Origin: Rhodococcus sp. 06-235-1A
GTDB taxonomy: Bacteria > Actinomycetota > Actinomycetes > Mycobacteriales > Mycobacteriaceae
Length of the DNA stretch: 64,000 bases
Direction: 5' to 3'
Assembly (NCBI RefSeq): GCF_002258785.1
Contig: NZ_NOYI01000002.1
Coordinates: forward strand, 310,001-374,000
The notes beneath the pieces are model-generated. The model was not told the origin of the DNA. It was given only the letters and a program-made list of their open reading frames with translations, and did not search any database. The position numbers were made by a program, and so were the translations under genes. Positions 17,863-26,345 of the stretch are shown in pieces. Numbering within the stretch: the stretch's first letter is position 1; every line of letters starts with the position of its first letter.

Positions 17863-19274
17863 GCGGACTGACCTTCGAGTGGCTTGCCGATCTTGGCCTC
17901 GGCTTCGAGGGCCACAGCGTCACCCTCGTCGAACGGCTCCCACATTATTGCCTTGCACACACCGACGCCGATGAGAGGAACGACGGCGAAGATCGTGATG
18001 GTGGTCGACAGTCCGTACGCCTCGACCATGTTCGGGAAGGCGTAGAGGCCGACGATCCCACCCAAACTCTGTGACACCGTCGCGATCTGGCCGCCGCGCC
18101 CTCGAAGATCGCTGGGGTACGCCATCGCCGCCATCGTCAGACCCGAAACACCGGGGCCGGCGGAGTGGAAGAAGATGAATAGGGCAGGCACCAGGAACAT
18201 CAGTGCCGTCGGGAGCGAGTCGAAGAAGACACCGAGGATCAGGATCATGGCGGCGACGGCCAAGAACCCGTACATCGCGGCACCGTGCGCTCCGAGCTTG
18301 CGAGCGACCCAGATGGACGCCACACCACCCACGATGCCGAACAGATTGAACACCACTGAGCCGAATATGGCCTCACCGAAACCTTTTCCGAACAGCGTCA
18401 GAGCTATCACCGGAAGGTAGTAGGCGACGGCGTAATACTGCAGGGCCTGCATGGCGGTGACGCCGTTGGCCAGGATGGTGCGACGGCGATAGGTCGAGTT
18501 GAACAGGTCGGACCACTTGGCCGTGTCCGGACGGTCCGCATCGACGGCCAGTATCCCCGAGGCGGGGAAGATCGGTTCGATCTCGTAGACCTGCTCGAGA
18601 GACTTCTTCAACCGAGCCAGATCGTTCTTCTCTGCGAGCCACCGCGGACTCTCGGGCATGAACAGCATCTGTCCGACGGTGACGATGACCGCGAACACAG
18701 CCGCTGCACCGAGCGCCCAGCGCCAGATGTCCAGACCGAGGTCGAGGTTGTACAGGCCGAGTACGACGAGCAGAGCGAACGAACTGGAGATGTACCACTG
18801 CGCCTGCCAGAAGTTGAGCAGGTGCCGACGCAGCTTGGGTAGGAACTCCGCCAGGTACGCCATGGCAACGCCGAGGTCGATACCGTACGCGGCACCTGCC
18901 AGGCAGCGACCCAGAACGAGGATCCAGAAGTTCGGTGCGGTCGCCATGATGATCAAGGCCACGACCGCGACGATCTTGGCCAGAACCATGAGCTTGACGC
19001 GACCGAGGCGGTCGGCCAGGAAACCGCAGGTCAATGCGGCAATAAGTGTAGCGATGTACCCGTAGGAGCTGACCAGGCCCACTTCGTTGGCGCTGAGGCC
19101 CAGCTGTTCGGTCATGGGGCTGGTACCGGCGCTGAGGACCGCGAGATAGAAGGCCTCGAATGCAATTCCGCCGAGCCCCAGAACGAGCAGTAGTTTGTGG
19201 CGGCGGGTTCGAATGTCCTCGAGGTCGATCAGATCGTTGATGTCCCGAACCGAATTGATCGTCAGAGATCGCAT
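17859..19274 (-). CDS. MFS transporter, sugar porter/metabolite:H+ type (copy 2)
   Basis: A 471-residue 12-helix carrier, paralogous to copy 1 downstream. Signatures include GFLADRLGRVKLMV, GIDLGVAMAYLAEFLPKLRR, NFWQAQWYISSSFALLV and LFMPESPRWLAEKND. The N-terminal extension differs, which speaks for an old duplication and not a recent copy. It starts 17 bases after the HAD stop. Expected to move the pathway substrate with protons across the inner membrane. Confidence 0.88.
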   Translation of the reverse strand: MRSLTINSVRDINDLIDLEDIRTRRHKLLLVLGLGGIAFEAFYLAVLSAGTSPMTEQLGLSANEVGLVSSYGYIATLIAALTCGFLADRLGRVKLMVLAKIVAVVALIIMATAPNFWILVLGRCLAGAAYGIDLGVAMAYLAEFLPKLRRHLLNFWQAQWYISSSFALLVVLGLYNLDLGLDIWRWALGAAAVFAVIVTVGQMLFMPESPRWLAEKNDLARLKKSLEQVYEIEPIFPASGILAVDADRPDTAKWSDLFNSTYRRRTILANGVTAMQALQYYAVAYYLPVIALTLFGKGFGEAIFGSVVFNLFGIVGGVASIWVARKLGAHGAAMYGFLAVAAMILILGVFFDSLPTALMFLVPALFIFFHSAGPGVSGLTMAAMAYPSDLRGRGGQIATVSQSLGGIVGLYAFPNMVEAYGLSTTITIFAVVPLIGVGVCKAIMWEPFDEGDAVALEAEAKIGKPLEGQSA

Positions 19275-19290
19275 ATCGGATTCCGTTCTG

Positions 19291-19998
19291 TCACAACCTC
19301 ATCGGTTGTGTCCGACTAGATGTTGGGGGGTGAGGTATTGCGAGGATGCCAAGGGCTTCGAGAGGAGCCTCCAGCGAGAGATCAGGCGCGTATTCGGAAA
19401 GCCTGTTGGCCCCGTAGTAGCCGTAGTTCGCGCCGGCAGTGCGCAGGCCGGCGGCTCTCCCGGCGAGAATGTCCTGCGGGCCGTCACCGACGTACCAAGA
19501 ACCGGTCGGGTCGATGCCCGACCTCTCCACCCCGAGGTGGATCGGGGTCGGATCCGGCTTGCGTTGGATCGAATCATCGGCAGTGACGATGCAGCTGAGC
19601 AAAGCCGGGTCGATTCCCACCCACTCGAGATCGAGTAACAATCGTTGCCGCGACTTGTTGGTTACGATACCGAATTTCGTTCCGCTGGTGGTCAATTCGG
19701 AAAACAAATCGAGAGTTCCTTCGTACGGACGCACGTGCCTGTACGCCCCACCGATGTAGTGACCGCCGTATGCAGCAACGAGCTCCTCCGGATCACCATC
19801 CGACCACGTCGCGAACACCTCCATCGGACGCGGGGCCATCAGAACGTGCGGGTCCTCCAACTCGGCGGGCAGCGACACCCCCAACTGCTCCTCGAACGTG
19901 CTGCGGTAAGCAGCGACTATCGCAGCACCCGAGTCGACCAGCGTGCCGTCGAAGTCGAACAGAACCCCTTTGCTCACAATCGATTTCGAGCTCGTCAT
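19291..19998 (-). CDS. HAD-family phosphatase (phosphoglycolate phosphatase-like)
   Basis: A 235-residue subfamily IA hydrolase. Motif I FDFDGTLVDSGAAI, motif II GIVTNKSRQR, motif III Lys in QRKPDPTPIHLG and motif IV YVGDGPQDILAG are complete. It should take a phosphate off a small sugar phosphate or a similar compound; in this operon it may clear a dead-end or release a free triose or tetrose. Its start overlaps the phosphotriesterase-family stop by four bases. Confidence 0.87.
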   Translation of the reverse strand: MTSSKSIVSKGVLFDFDGTLVDSGAAIVAAYRSTFEEQLGVSLPAELEDPHVLMAPRPMEVFATWSDGDPEELVAAYGGHYIGGAYRHVRPYEGTLDLFSELTTSGTKFGIVTNKSRQRLLLDLEWVGIDPALLSCIVTADDSIQRKPDPTPIHLGVERSGIDPTGSWYVGDGPQDILAGRAAGLRTAGANYGYYGANRLSEYAPDLSLEAPLEALGILAIPHPPTSSRTQPMRL

Positions 19999-20912
19999 CG
20001 TACATCGACCGGCTCGTAAGCGAAGAATTGCGCGGGGTTCACGACGAACAGTTGGTGGATCAGTTTGTCGTCCATCCGCCCCTGCACCTGCGTGGCCAAC
20101 CCTGCAAAGCCAGGAGTTCCGCCATAGCTCGGCTGATAGCTGGGACGACCGAGGTCACCGGACACCATGATCTTGGTGAATCCCTCGTCGAACAGTCTCT
20201 CCACGAACGAGATTCGAATGTCGTCCGATGGGTACTTCGGCTTGGTCCAGTGATCGAAGCCCAGCCATACCCCGGTCCCGGCGAGCGCACGGATGTAGTC
20301 GTAGTCGAGATTCCGGTCGACGTGCCCGATCAACACTCGGTTCGGATCGACGCCGTGACCCTCGAAACCTGCCACCTGCACAGTGCCGAGCGTTCCTGCC
20401 TGACAGTGCGTGGAGATCGGCGCACCGGTTGCGAGATGGGCTTGCGCCGTTGCTTTTTGGACCTTCTTCTCGTCGTCCCGAATATGGTCGGTCCGGCAGG
20501 TCCCGTACTTGATGACACCGGCACGTGCGGTGGTTCCGTCGATCCCGACGGTGACGTCCTCGACGAACCTCTGCGCCAACTCGTCGACACTCTCGGTCTC
20601 GACGGAATCCGGGTAGTAGATACCCTTCTGGTAACCCGACGCGGACACCACATGAACATCGCTGCGGCTCGCGGCGGCCAGCAGCTTCTCTGCGTTTCGC
20701 CCGTAGTCCGCCGTGGTCATCTCGATCAATGCACCGCCGCCCACCGCCATGAAGTCGTCGAGTTCGCTCACCGCGTTGTCCACGTTGTGCAACACCATGT
20801 CCGAGTCCTCGTTGGTGGCCCACGCCGGTGGGTTGGTGAACAGGTGCTCGTGACACAGGGTCTGTCCGAGATCCGCCGGATCGATATCTCCCAGAACGGT
20901 TCTGACGATCAT
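19995..20912 (-). CDS. Phosphotriesterase-family metal hydrolase
   Basis: A 305-residue TIM-barrel amidohydrolase of the PTE group. The binuclear site looks complete: HxH in LGQTLCHEHLF, the carbamylated lysine in AGVIKYGTC, His in ISTHCQAG, His in LIGHVDRN and Asp in VSGDLGRPS. Relatives in sugar clusters are often lactonases or act on phosphorylated furanoses, and not on phosphotriesters. The ATG at 20912 has AGGAGA at good spacing; longer frames upstream are not supported. It overlaps the kinase stop. The likely substrate is a lactone or cyclic form made from the pathway sugar. Confidence 0.87.
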   Translation of the reverse strand: MIVRTVLGDIDPADLGQTLCHEHLFTNPPAWATNEDSDMVLHNVDNAVSELDDFMAVGGGALIEMTTADYGRNAEKLLAAASRSDVHVVSASGYQKGIYYPDSVETESVDELAQRFVEDVTVGIDGTTARAGVIKYGTCRTDHIRDDEKKVQKATAQAHLATGAPISTHCQAGTLGTVQVAGFEGHGVDPNRVLIGHVDRNLDYDYIRALAGTGVWLGFDHWTKPKYPSDDIRISFVERLFDEGFTKIMVSGDLGRPSYQPSYGGTPGFAGLATQVQGRMDDKLIHQLFVVNPAQFFAYEPVDVR

Positions 20913-22474
20913 GAAGTCTCCTGTTGTGAATGGGCGAAAGTGAATTGCGCGGCCCAGACGGGCTCGAGCGGCCCGAGCAGTGCTCGATAGGCACGAAACA
21001 TGTCTTCGTAGGTGGCAGCGGTGTCCGGGTCGGGGCTGTACACGGCACCGTCCCGTACCAGTGTCGCTGTGGCATGGGCAATGTCGCGATAGTGTTCGAC
21101 GGCTACCCCGCCCAGCATTGCGGCTCCGAGTGCACCCGACTCGGAGACATCGGGCACGAACATCTGCTTCTGCAAGACGTCGGAGATGATCTGACACCAG
21201 GCGGCGCTGCGCGCTCCGCCTCCGGTGAGTCGAATTTCGGTGATGTCGGTCGGCATCGCCTCGTAGCAGTGACGGATGGAGAGAGCCGTTCCTTCCAGTA
21301 CCCCACGAATCATGTTGTCCACCGTCGTGTCCATGCCCAATCCGACGAAGCTCCCCCGCGCCTGCACGTTGACGAACGGTGCCGTCGCTCCGGCCGTGTT
21401 GAGATAGGGGTGGAAGATCAACCCGTCGTTCCCTGGCTTTGTGCGTCCGACAGCGTCCGCAACGGTAGTTCCGAGTGTTCTCTCACCACACTTGATCTCG
21501 GCCGCAACATCGCTACAGAAGGTCTCTACGACCCAATCCAGGCAGAGTGTTCCACCTCCGGAATTGGTGATCTGGCGCTGCCAGCGACCTTCAGGCATCA
21601 AGAAGCTGAAGCCCACTCCGGGAGGATCGAACAGCGGTTGCGCGCTCGACGTGCCGTTCATCAAGCTGGTGCCAAGCGTCGTGGTGGCTTGGCCGTCCCC
21701 CTGGGCGCCGATGCCGATCATGTTCGCCGTCGCGTCGCCACAACCGGCACCGACAGCAGTCCCCACCGGAAGTCCGGTCATCGCGGACGCTTCGGGCGTG
21801 ACATGGCCGATGACGGAGGTGCTGGACAGTACGGAGGGAACGAATTCCTCGGCCTCTGGGATACCGAACGCCTCGAATATGTGACCGGATGTCGACCGCG
21901 CTGTCAGGTCACACGGCCAGAAGGACAGATCGGACTCCTCGGTGGCGATCACACCGGTGAGTCGATAGTTCACGTAGTCCTTGGCCATGAACACGGTCGA
22001 GATGCGCGAGTACCGCTGCGGCTCATGCATTTTCAACCATGCGAGCAGCGGGTAAGGCATACCGGGGATCATCGCGTTTCCGCCGATCGAGTACAACTTT
22101 CCATCCAGGTCCCGGTCGACCACATCGTTCAGGACCTCGGCCGCTCGCGCGTCCGGCCAACAAATGGCGTTTCCGACCGGGGTCCCAGCATCATCGAGCG
22201 CCCAGAGACCGCCCATATGCCCGGTCACTCCTACTGCCAGAAAACGCGTATCGGCGGGCAGTCGGTTCACGACATCGGCAATGGTTCGGGCAGTGGTTTC
22301 CCAGGTCTTGTCGCAGTCTTCCTCGTGACGGTCGCTACCGGTGCGGACAGACGGCGTAGGACACCCGGATTCCGCCAGCAGCATTCCCGTGAATGCATCC
22401 ACCGCGATGGCCTTGATCGAGCTGGTCCCCTTGTCGACGCCGACGAGCACAGTCGGCGGCGCAGATTCAGACAT
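20909..22474 (-). CDS. FGGY-family carbohydrate kinase (xylulokinase-like)
   Basis: A 521-residue kinase. N-terminal VGVDKGTSSIKAIAVD, GVTGHMGGLW, the middle GAGCGDATANMIGIGAQGDG and C-terminal RLTGGGARSAAWCQ match FGGY proteins. It should phosphorylate a free ketose or polyol with ATP. The ATG at 22474 overlaps the stop of the upstream 182-residue gene by eight bases. Next to a split transketolase this recalls apulose kinase plus apulose-4-phosphate transketolase, although no apiose isomerase is present here, so the sugar is probably different. Confidence 0.88.
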   Translation of the reverse strand: MSESAPPTVLVGVDKGTSSIKAIAVDAFTGMLLAESGCPTPSVRTGSDRHEEDCDKTWETTARTIADVVNRLPADTRFLAVGVTGHMGGLWALDDAGTPVGNAICWPDARAAEVLNDVVDRDLDGKLYSIGGNAMIPGMPYPLLAWLKMHEPQRYSRISTVFMAKDYVNYRLTGVIATEESDLSFWPCDLTARSTSGHIFEAFGIPEAEEFVPSVLSSTSVIGHVTPEASAMTGLPVGTAVGAGCGDATANMIGIGAQGDGQATTTLGTSLMNGTSSAQPLFDPPGVGFSFLMPEGRWQRQITNSGGGTLCLDWVVETFCSDVAAEIKCGERTLGTTVADAVGRTKPGNDGLIFHPYLNTAGATAPFVNVQARGSFVGLGMDTTVDNMIRGVLEGTALSIRHCYEAMPTDITEIRLTGGGARSAAWCQIISDVLQKQMFVPDVSESGALGAAMLGGVAVEHYRDIAHATATLVRDGAVYSPDPDTAATYEDMFRAYRALLGPLEPVWAAQFTFAHSQQETS

Positions 22475-23015
22475 CGGACACCACCTGATGAAGGCCATCG
22501 ATAGCTGTGCGCATCGAGGTGGCGAATCCCGTCCTCGCAGCGACACCGTGCGTGAGGACGAGAGCGGCCGAATCGGCAGTGGGATGCTCGCACACCAGAT
22601 GCACCGGATCGGTGACGCCCGCACGGGCGGCGTCGACGACGACTGCCGATAGGCACCCTTCCCACACTGCACCGAGAACTTCGTCGATGGTGGTCCTGTA
22701 CGACGCACCGACGAGTATTCCCGCATTGGGAGTCGCTGCGGCCCGGTATGCGATCGGCGAGGCACCTGCCAAGTGGGTTGCTATCACGGCGCGTATCCGT
22801 GCGCCGTCGTATGACGACGGAGCGAAACGCCGAACGAAGGAATCGAACTCCTTCAGTCCCGATCCGCTCGTGGACGATCGGATCGACCCGCGAACGACTC
22901 GATCGAATCGGGTACCGGCACCGAGGTGAATGTGCCAAACATCGGTCACCTCCACCTCCGGGCGGGGGTCATCTGATCCGTCGACGTCGACGGGGCGACT
23001 TGCAGCGGCCGTCAT
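22467..23015 (-). CDS. Unrecognised 182-residue protein, possibly Fae-like
   Basis: First gene of the ten-gene operon. The ATG at 23015 has GAGGAG five bases before it and gives MTAAASRPVDVDGSDDPRPE. I do not recognise the family securely. Some points resemble formaldehyde-activating enzyme: VWHIHLGAG (compare HIDL with its catalytic His), IRAVIATHLAG, then a helix VLGAVWEGCLSAVVVDAARA and a strand PVHLVCEHP. This is eye-level similarity and could be chance. No membrane segment or signal. Its position before the kinase, with overlapping ends, indicates a core role in the pathway. Confidence 0.7.
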   Translation of the reverse strand: MTAAASRPVDVDGSDDPRPEVEVTDVWHIHLGAGTRFDRVVRGSIRSSTSGSGLKEFDSFVRRFAPSSYDGARIRAVIATHLAGASPIAYRAAATPNAGILVGASYRTTIDEVLGAVWEGCLSAVVVDAARAGVTDPVHLVCEHPTADSAALVLTHGVAARTGFATSMRTAIDGLHQVVSDV

Positions 23016-23081
23016 CAGGCTCCTCAATGAGCGTCGACCACCGGTTGGGCGGTCCCATCACCGAAATACTTGCAGACTGTC

Positions 23082-23110
23082 CGGATTCCGGATACTCTGT
23101 CCGGAATCCG
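23082..23110. promoter_or_regulatory. Palindromic operator candidate for the IclR regulator
   Basis: A perfect inverted repeat with 11-base arms (CGGATTCCGGA / TCCGGAATCCG) and a 7-base spacer. Each arm also contains a smaller palindrome CGGA(T/A)TCCG, with centres exactly 20 bases (two helix turns) apart. It lies in the 151-base gap between the divergent operon start (23015) and the iclR gene (23167), where IclR proteins normally bind. Confidence 0.7.
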
Positions 23111-23166
23111 AAAGTACGGTCTCACAAGGTCATCGAAGTGTCAACGGTCACACTGGGGGGGAATTC

Positions 23167-23961
23167 ATGCCTGTACCGACAGAACTCGAGATCGACCCGA
23201 AAAACCACATCGCATCGGTGGTCAAGGCGACCAGGATCTTGGAATCGTTCGATCGTGAATCGCCCGAGCTGTCCATTCAGGAACTCGTCGAACGGTGCGG
23301 GTACACCCGCACCACGACGTATCGCATCCTCGACACTCTCGAGCTCACCGGCTGGATCGAACGAACTGCATCCGGTGGCTACAAGATGACCTTGCGCGTG
23401 TTCGAGTTGGCATCGAGCGTGCTCGGCAGCTTCGACCTTCGGACCGAGGCCAGTCACGTCATGTCCGATCTGGCCGCACGGTACGACGAGAACGTCTACC
23501 TCGTGGTGCCGGACGGTGCCCGAGCCGTGTGTCTCGATCTGATCGAGAGCAGCCGTCCGGTACGTGTCATGTCACTGTCGGTCGGGCGATCGCTACCGTT
23601 GTTCATCGGCGGTGCGCCGTTGGCCTTGCTGGCCGAACTCGAGGACACATTCCTCTCACGCGTACTTGCAACCGGACCGCTTGCCACGCCGTCGGGAAAG
23701 CCGGTCTCCGAAGAACATCTCCGTCAGGTGTTGGCCGAGACGCGTGCTCGTGGGTATGCCATCAGCATCGAGGACGTCACTCCCGGCGTCGCAGCCCTCG
23801 GTGCATGCATCTTCGACCGCGCAGGGCGGCCCGTAGCGGCGTTGAGCTTCGGCGGCTTTCTCGCCAACTTCACCCAACCGCGTCAGGACGAGCTGGCGGC
23901 CGCATTGATCGAAGGCGCGCAGCGTATTTCGCTCCGACTCGGATTCCGGGGAAAGCCGTGA
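23167..23961 (+). CDS. IclR-family transcriptional regulator
   Basis: A 264-residue regulator. A winged helix at residues ~15-75 (SIQELVERCGYTRTTTYRIL) is followed by the IclR effector domain (RVMSLSVGRSLPLFIGGAPL, then ISIEDVTPGVAALGACIF). It probably binds a sugar or acid of the pathway and controls the divergent ten-gene operon and itself through the palindrome at 23082-23110. The start ATG follows GGGGGGAATTC. Longer frames upstream would cross the operator and are rejected. Confidence 0.9.
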   Translation: MPVPTELEIDPKNHIASVVKATRILESFDRESPELSIQELVERCGYTRTTTYRILDTLELTGWIERTASGGYKMTLRVFELASSVLGSFDLRTEASHVMSDLAARYDENVYLVVPDGARAVCLDLIESSRPVRVMSLSVGRSLPLFIGGAPLALLAELEDTFLSRVLATGPLATPSGKPVSEEHLRQVLAETRARGYAISIEDVTPGVAALGACIFDRAGRPVAALSFGGFLANFTQPRQDELAAALIEGAQRISLRLGFRGKP

Positions 23962-24001
23962 ACTAGCTCCGAACATCTCCATCTGCAGTCCTGGACCGAA
24001 C

Positions 24002-25927
24002 TCATTGCGAGGTCAGAGCCGAGTCGCCTGGATTCTCGATAGAGACCGATTCCGGCGACGAAGGGACCCATGGCTTCAAAGGCTGCACCACATCCCGATA
24101 GAAGGCGTCGAGACCGTCGGTCACGCTGCCGATGAAACTCGCCGCCGATCCGGAGCGCTTGCTGCCCATCTTGGTCGGTGACGTCAACGTGAAGTACTGC
24201 AGTTCACTGGTCCGGCCTGCGGTCAACGATTTCGTATCCGCTCGTACGGTCGCCAAGTTCTCGCACGACACTTCGCCTGGGTCTGCGAACACGGCTTCGA
24301 CCAGGATGTCGGCGGGTGCGTTCTTCAATTGCTTGAGTAGCCACGACGCTCGTCGAAGAGCAGTCCCGTCGGTCGGCGCGTCTATAGCGGTACTGCACTG
24401 AATCTTGTTGGTGCGCATATCCGCGTCGACGGTGACATCTCCCGCGGCATCAGGGATGCGCAACGTGGCCGCAAGGCAGCCGGAAGCAACGAGCTGCTCG
24501 ACGATGTACTCGTTGCGCGCCTGAGGATCTCCGCTGAACTTCCTCGGGAGGTGGTGCTTCACCGGAACGCCGAGGTCGGCAGTCATCCTCAATGCCAGGT
24601 GCCTGGACAGCGACGCCCATGTATTCGCCACCGACAAGGCTTTGACATCACTCGAACGAAGGGTTCCGGCGGTGACGGAGTCACGAACTGCCACCCAGTG
24701 GCGACCCATGTCGACGAACTCCGTCGCACCGGACTTCGGGTGGGTCAGATACCGGACGAACTCGCTCAGAATCCATACCTGCAGCGAAGCCGCAAGGTCG
24801 CCGTGTGACAATAACATTCGAGCCTCGTGAATGACCTCGGACCACGAGATATGCCGCAGCGATACCTTGTTCAGCTTGGTCTTGTTCACCTGGACCGGGA
24901 GCTCACCGGCAGAGGCCGGTATGTCGTTGGACAAACTCAGAACGGTCTCGTACCTGTGTCGTTTTGCGACGTCGAGGTAATTCTCGAGCTGCTCCTTCTG
25001 CAGCTTGCCGGTGCCGGTCTTCACTTCCAGCAACGCGGTCCATACTTGGCCCGCGCGAGCTACACGGAACACTCCGTCGGGAATGACCTTGCCCTCACCC
25101 TTGGCGAACTGCACTTCGAGATATCCCTCGAAGGGACCGGATGGAGCTCCGGCATGTGCGCAGATTGCGCGAGCGAACGGACGAACCGCCTGCATCGTCG
25201 CGATCAGTGCCGAGGTGGCTCTCTTCTCTTGCTCCTCACCGGATCCGACACCGGAAACGGAGAACAGGCGAGCTGCCTGCCACCCTTCTCCCCCGGCCAG
25301 GGTGAACTGAGGCGGCGTGACCTTCTTGGCAATCGGCTTCTTGGTGCGAACGCCGCGTTTCGGCGGTTCGACATCGACAACCGAGACGTCGACGATCTCA
25401 CCGGTTCTGTCGACGGCCTGCACGTGCGAGTCAGCGACCTCGACCACGACCACGTCGTTTGCCGACGCTTCGTGCTGGCTGTCGTCGACGTCGACGCCGA
25501 AATCCTGCGCCAAACCACCCAATCCAGATTCCCAGCCCTGTCCGACCGCGCGTAGTTTCCACGCTCCGTTCCGCCGGTACACCTCTCCGAACACCAACGC
25601 ACGTTCCGACGACGCATCGGCGGTGAGGAACTCCCCGAGCACCGAACCGGTTTGATCCCGCACCTGCATCGACAGTTTCCCGAAGTCATCCTGTTTGCCT
25701 TCATCGGTGCTACTGCTCCCGCGGTAGCGTACGGTCGCGTCCGCAGACTCCGGCTGGTTGTAGAAGACGAAGTCTGCATCGGACCGAACGTGCCCGCTCG
25801 AATTCACCAGCAGCGCAGACGCATCGAGATCTAGCTCCGGGTCGACCCAGGACACGATGACATCCAACTCGGTCACGTCGTCCGATAGAAAAATGTTCTG
25901 GCCCTTGACGAGAATGGGTGAACTCAC
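24002..25927 (-). CDS. TerD-domain protein fused to a PD-(D/E)XK nuclease-like domain
   Basis: A 641-residue protein. Residues 1 to ~165 are a TerD domain (ELDVIVSWVDPELDLDASAL, then FVFYNQPES and LVFGEVYRRNGAWKLRAVG), a calcium-binding fold of the tellurite/stress system. Residues ~280-330 carry IPDGVFRV, then WTALLEVKTGTGKLQ, which fits a PD-(D/E)XK metal site (D...ExK plus a following Q). The rest (to 641) is alpha/beta of no clear family. The start is a GTG with AGGAGCG upstream. It may act on nucleic acid under stress; comparative work on Ter systems links TerD domains with DNA processing. It is convergent with iclR (stops 40 bases apart) and stands alone, with no terABC or other TerD genes visible. 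Confidence 0.75.
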   Translation of the reverse strand: MSSPILVKGQNIFLSDDVTELDVIVSWVDPELDLDASALLVNSSGHVRSDADFVFYNQPESADATVRYRGSSSTDEGKQDDFGKLSMQVRDQTGSVLGEFLTADASSERALVFGEVYRRNGAWKLRAVGQGWESGLGGLAQDFGVDVDDSQHEASANDVVVVEVADSHVQAVDRTGEIVDVSVVDVEPPKRGVRTKKPIAKKVTPPQFTLAGGEGWQAARLFSVSGVGSGEEQEKRATSALIATMQAVRPFARAICAHAGAPSGPFEGYLEVQFAKGEGKVIPDGVFRVARAGQVWTALLEVKTGTGKLQKEQLENYLDVAKRHRYETVLSLSNDIPASAGELPVQVNKTKLNKVSLRHISWSEVIHEARMLLSHGDLAASLQVWILSEFVRYLTHPKSGATEFVDMGRHWVAVRDSVTAGTLRSSDVKALSVANTWASLSRHLALRMTADLGVPVKHHLPRKFSGDPQARNEYIVEQLVASGCLAATLRIPDAAGDVTVDADMRTNKIQCSTAIDAPTDGTALRRASWLLKQLKNAPADILVEAVFADPGEVSCENLATVRADTKSLTAGRTSELQYFTLTSPTKMGSKRSGSAASFIGSVTDGLDAFYRDVVQPLKPWVPSSPESVSIENPGDSALTSQ

Positions 25928-26110
25928 GCTGACACGCTCCTGTCGGACAAAACGGACTTCAACCGAGCGGCCTATGCAAAACCCCTTCGGCGAAAGTCGT
26001 CCTCACTCGACAATTCATTCATTCGACCTACCGATCGCCCGGCTCAATCTGGGCCGAGCATGGAAATGGGTCAGGCCAGTCCCCGGAATACCGCAGTACA
26101 GTCCCCGCTC

Positions 26111-26206
26111 ATGAACTATCAGCAGTGGGAGCGAGCAACCGAATGGCCGCTTGCCGGATCGGCTCTGACGTTCCTTGCGATTTACACATGGACTGCAGGC
26201 AATGTT
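26111..26206 (+). pseudogene. N-terminal remnant of an ion-channel gene
   Basis: The first ~32 codons read MNYQQWERATEWPLAG then SALTFLAIYTW, which looks like the cytosolic start and first helix of actinobacterial voltage-gated-type K+ channels (WERxTEWPL is a recurring start). After that the frame shows no channel features (no pore TVGYGD). The surrounding 25928-26345 stretch holds nothing else I can identify. It is probably a truncation scar left by a rearrangement next to the class II aldolase gene. Confidence 0.45.
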
Positions 26207-26345
26207 CGGCAGTGCCTTCGGCACCCGATGACAAGGTGTGAACAGAAAATCGCCCGTCGAAGTCGAACCATCTTCAGATGCGGGGAAGCCGCTCCGCTGA
26301 GCGGGATTTCAGCTACTCGGACGGCGACAACGTCGCTGATGTCGC

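Noticed and set aside
12686..23015. Assigning the operon to apiose breakdown
   Set aside because: The split transketolase and FGGY kinase fit, but no apiose isomerase or apiose-specific hydrolase is present and dehydrogenases and a PTE-type hydrolase are, so the name would overreach.
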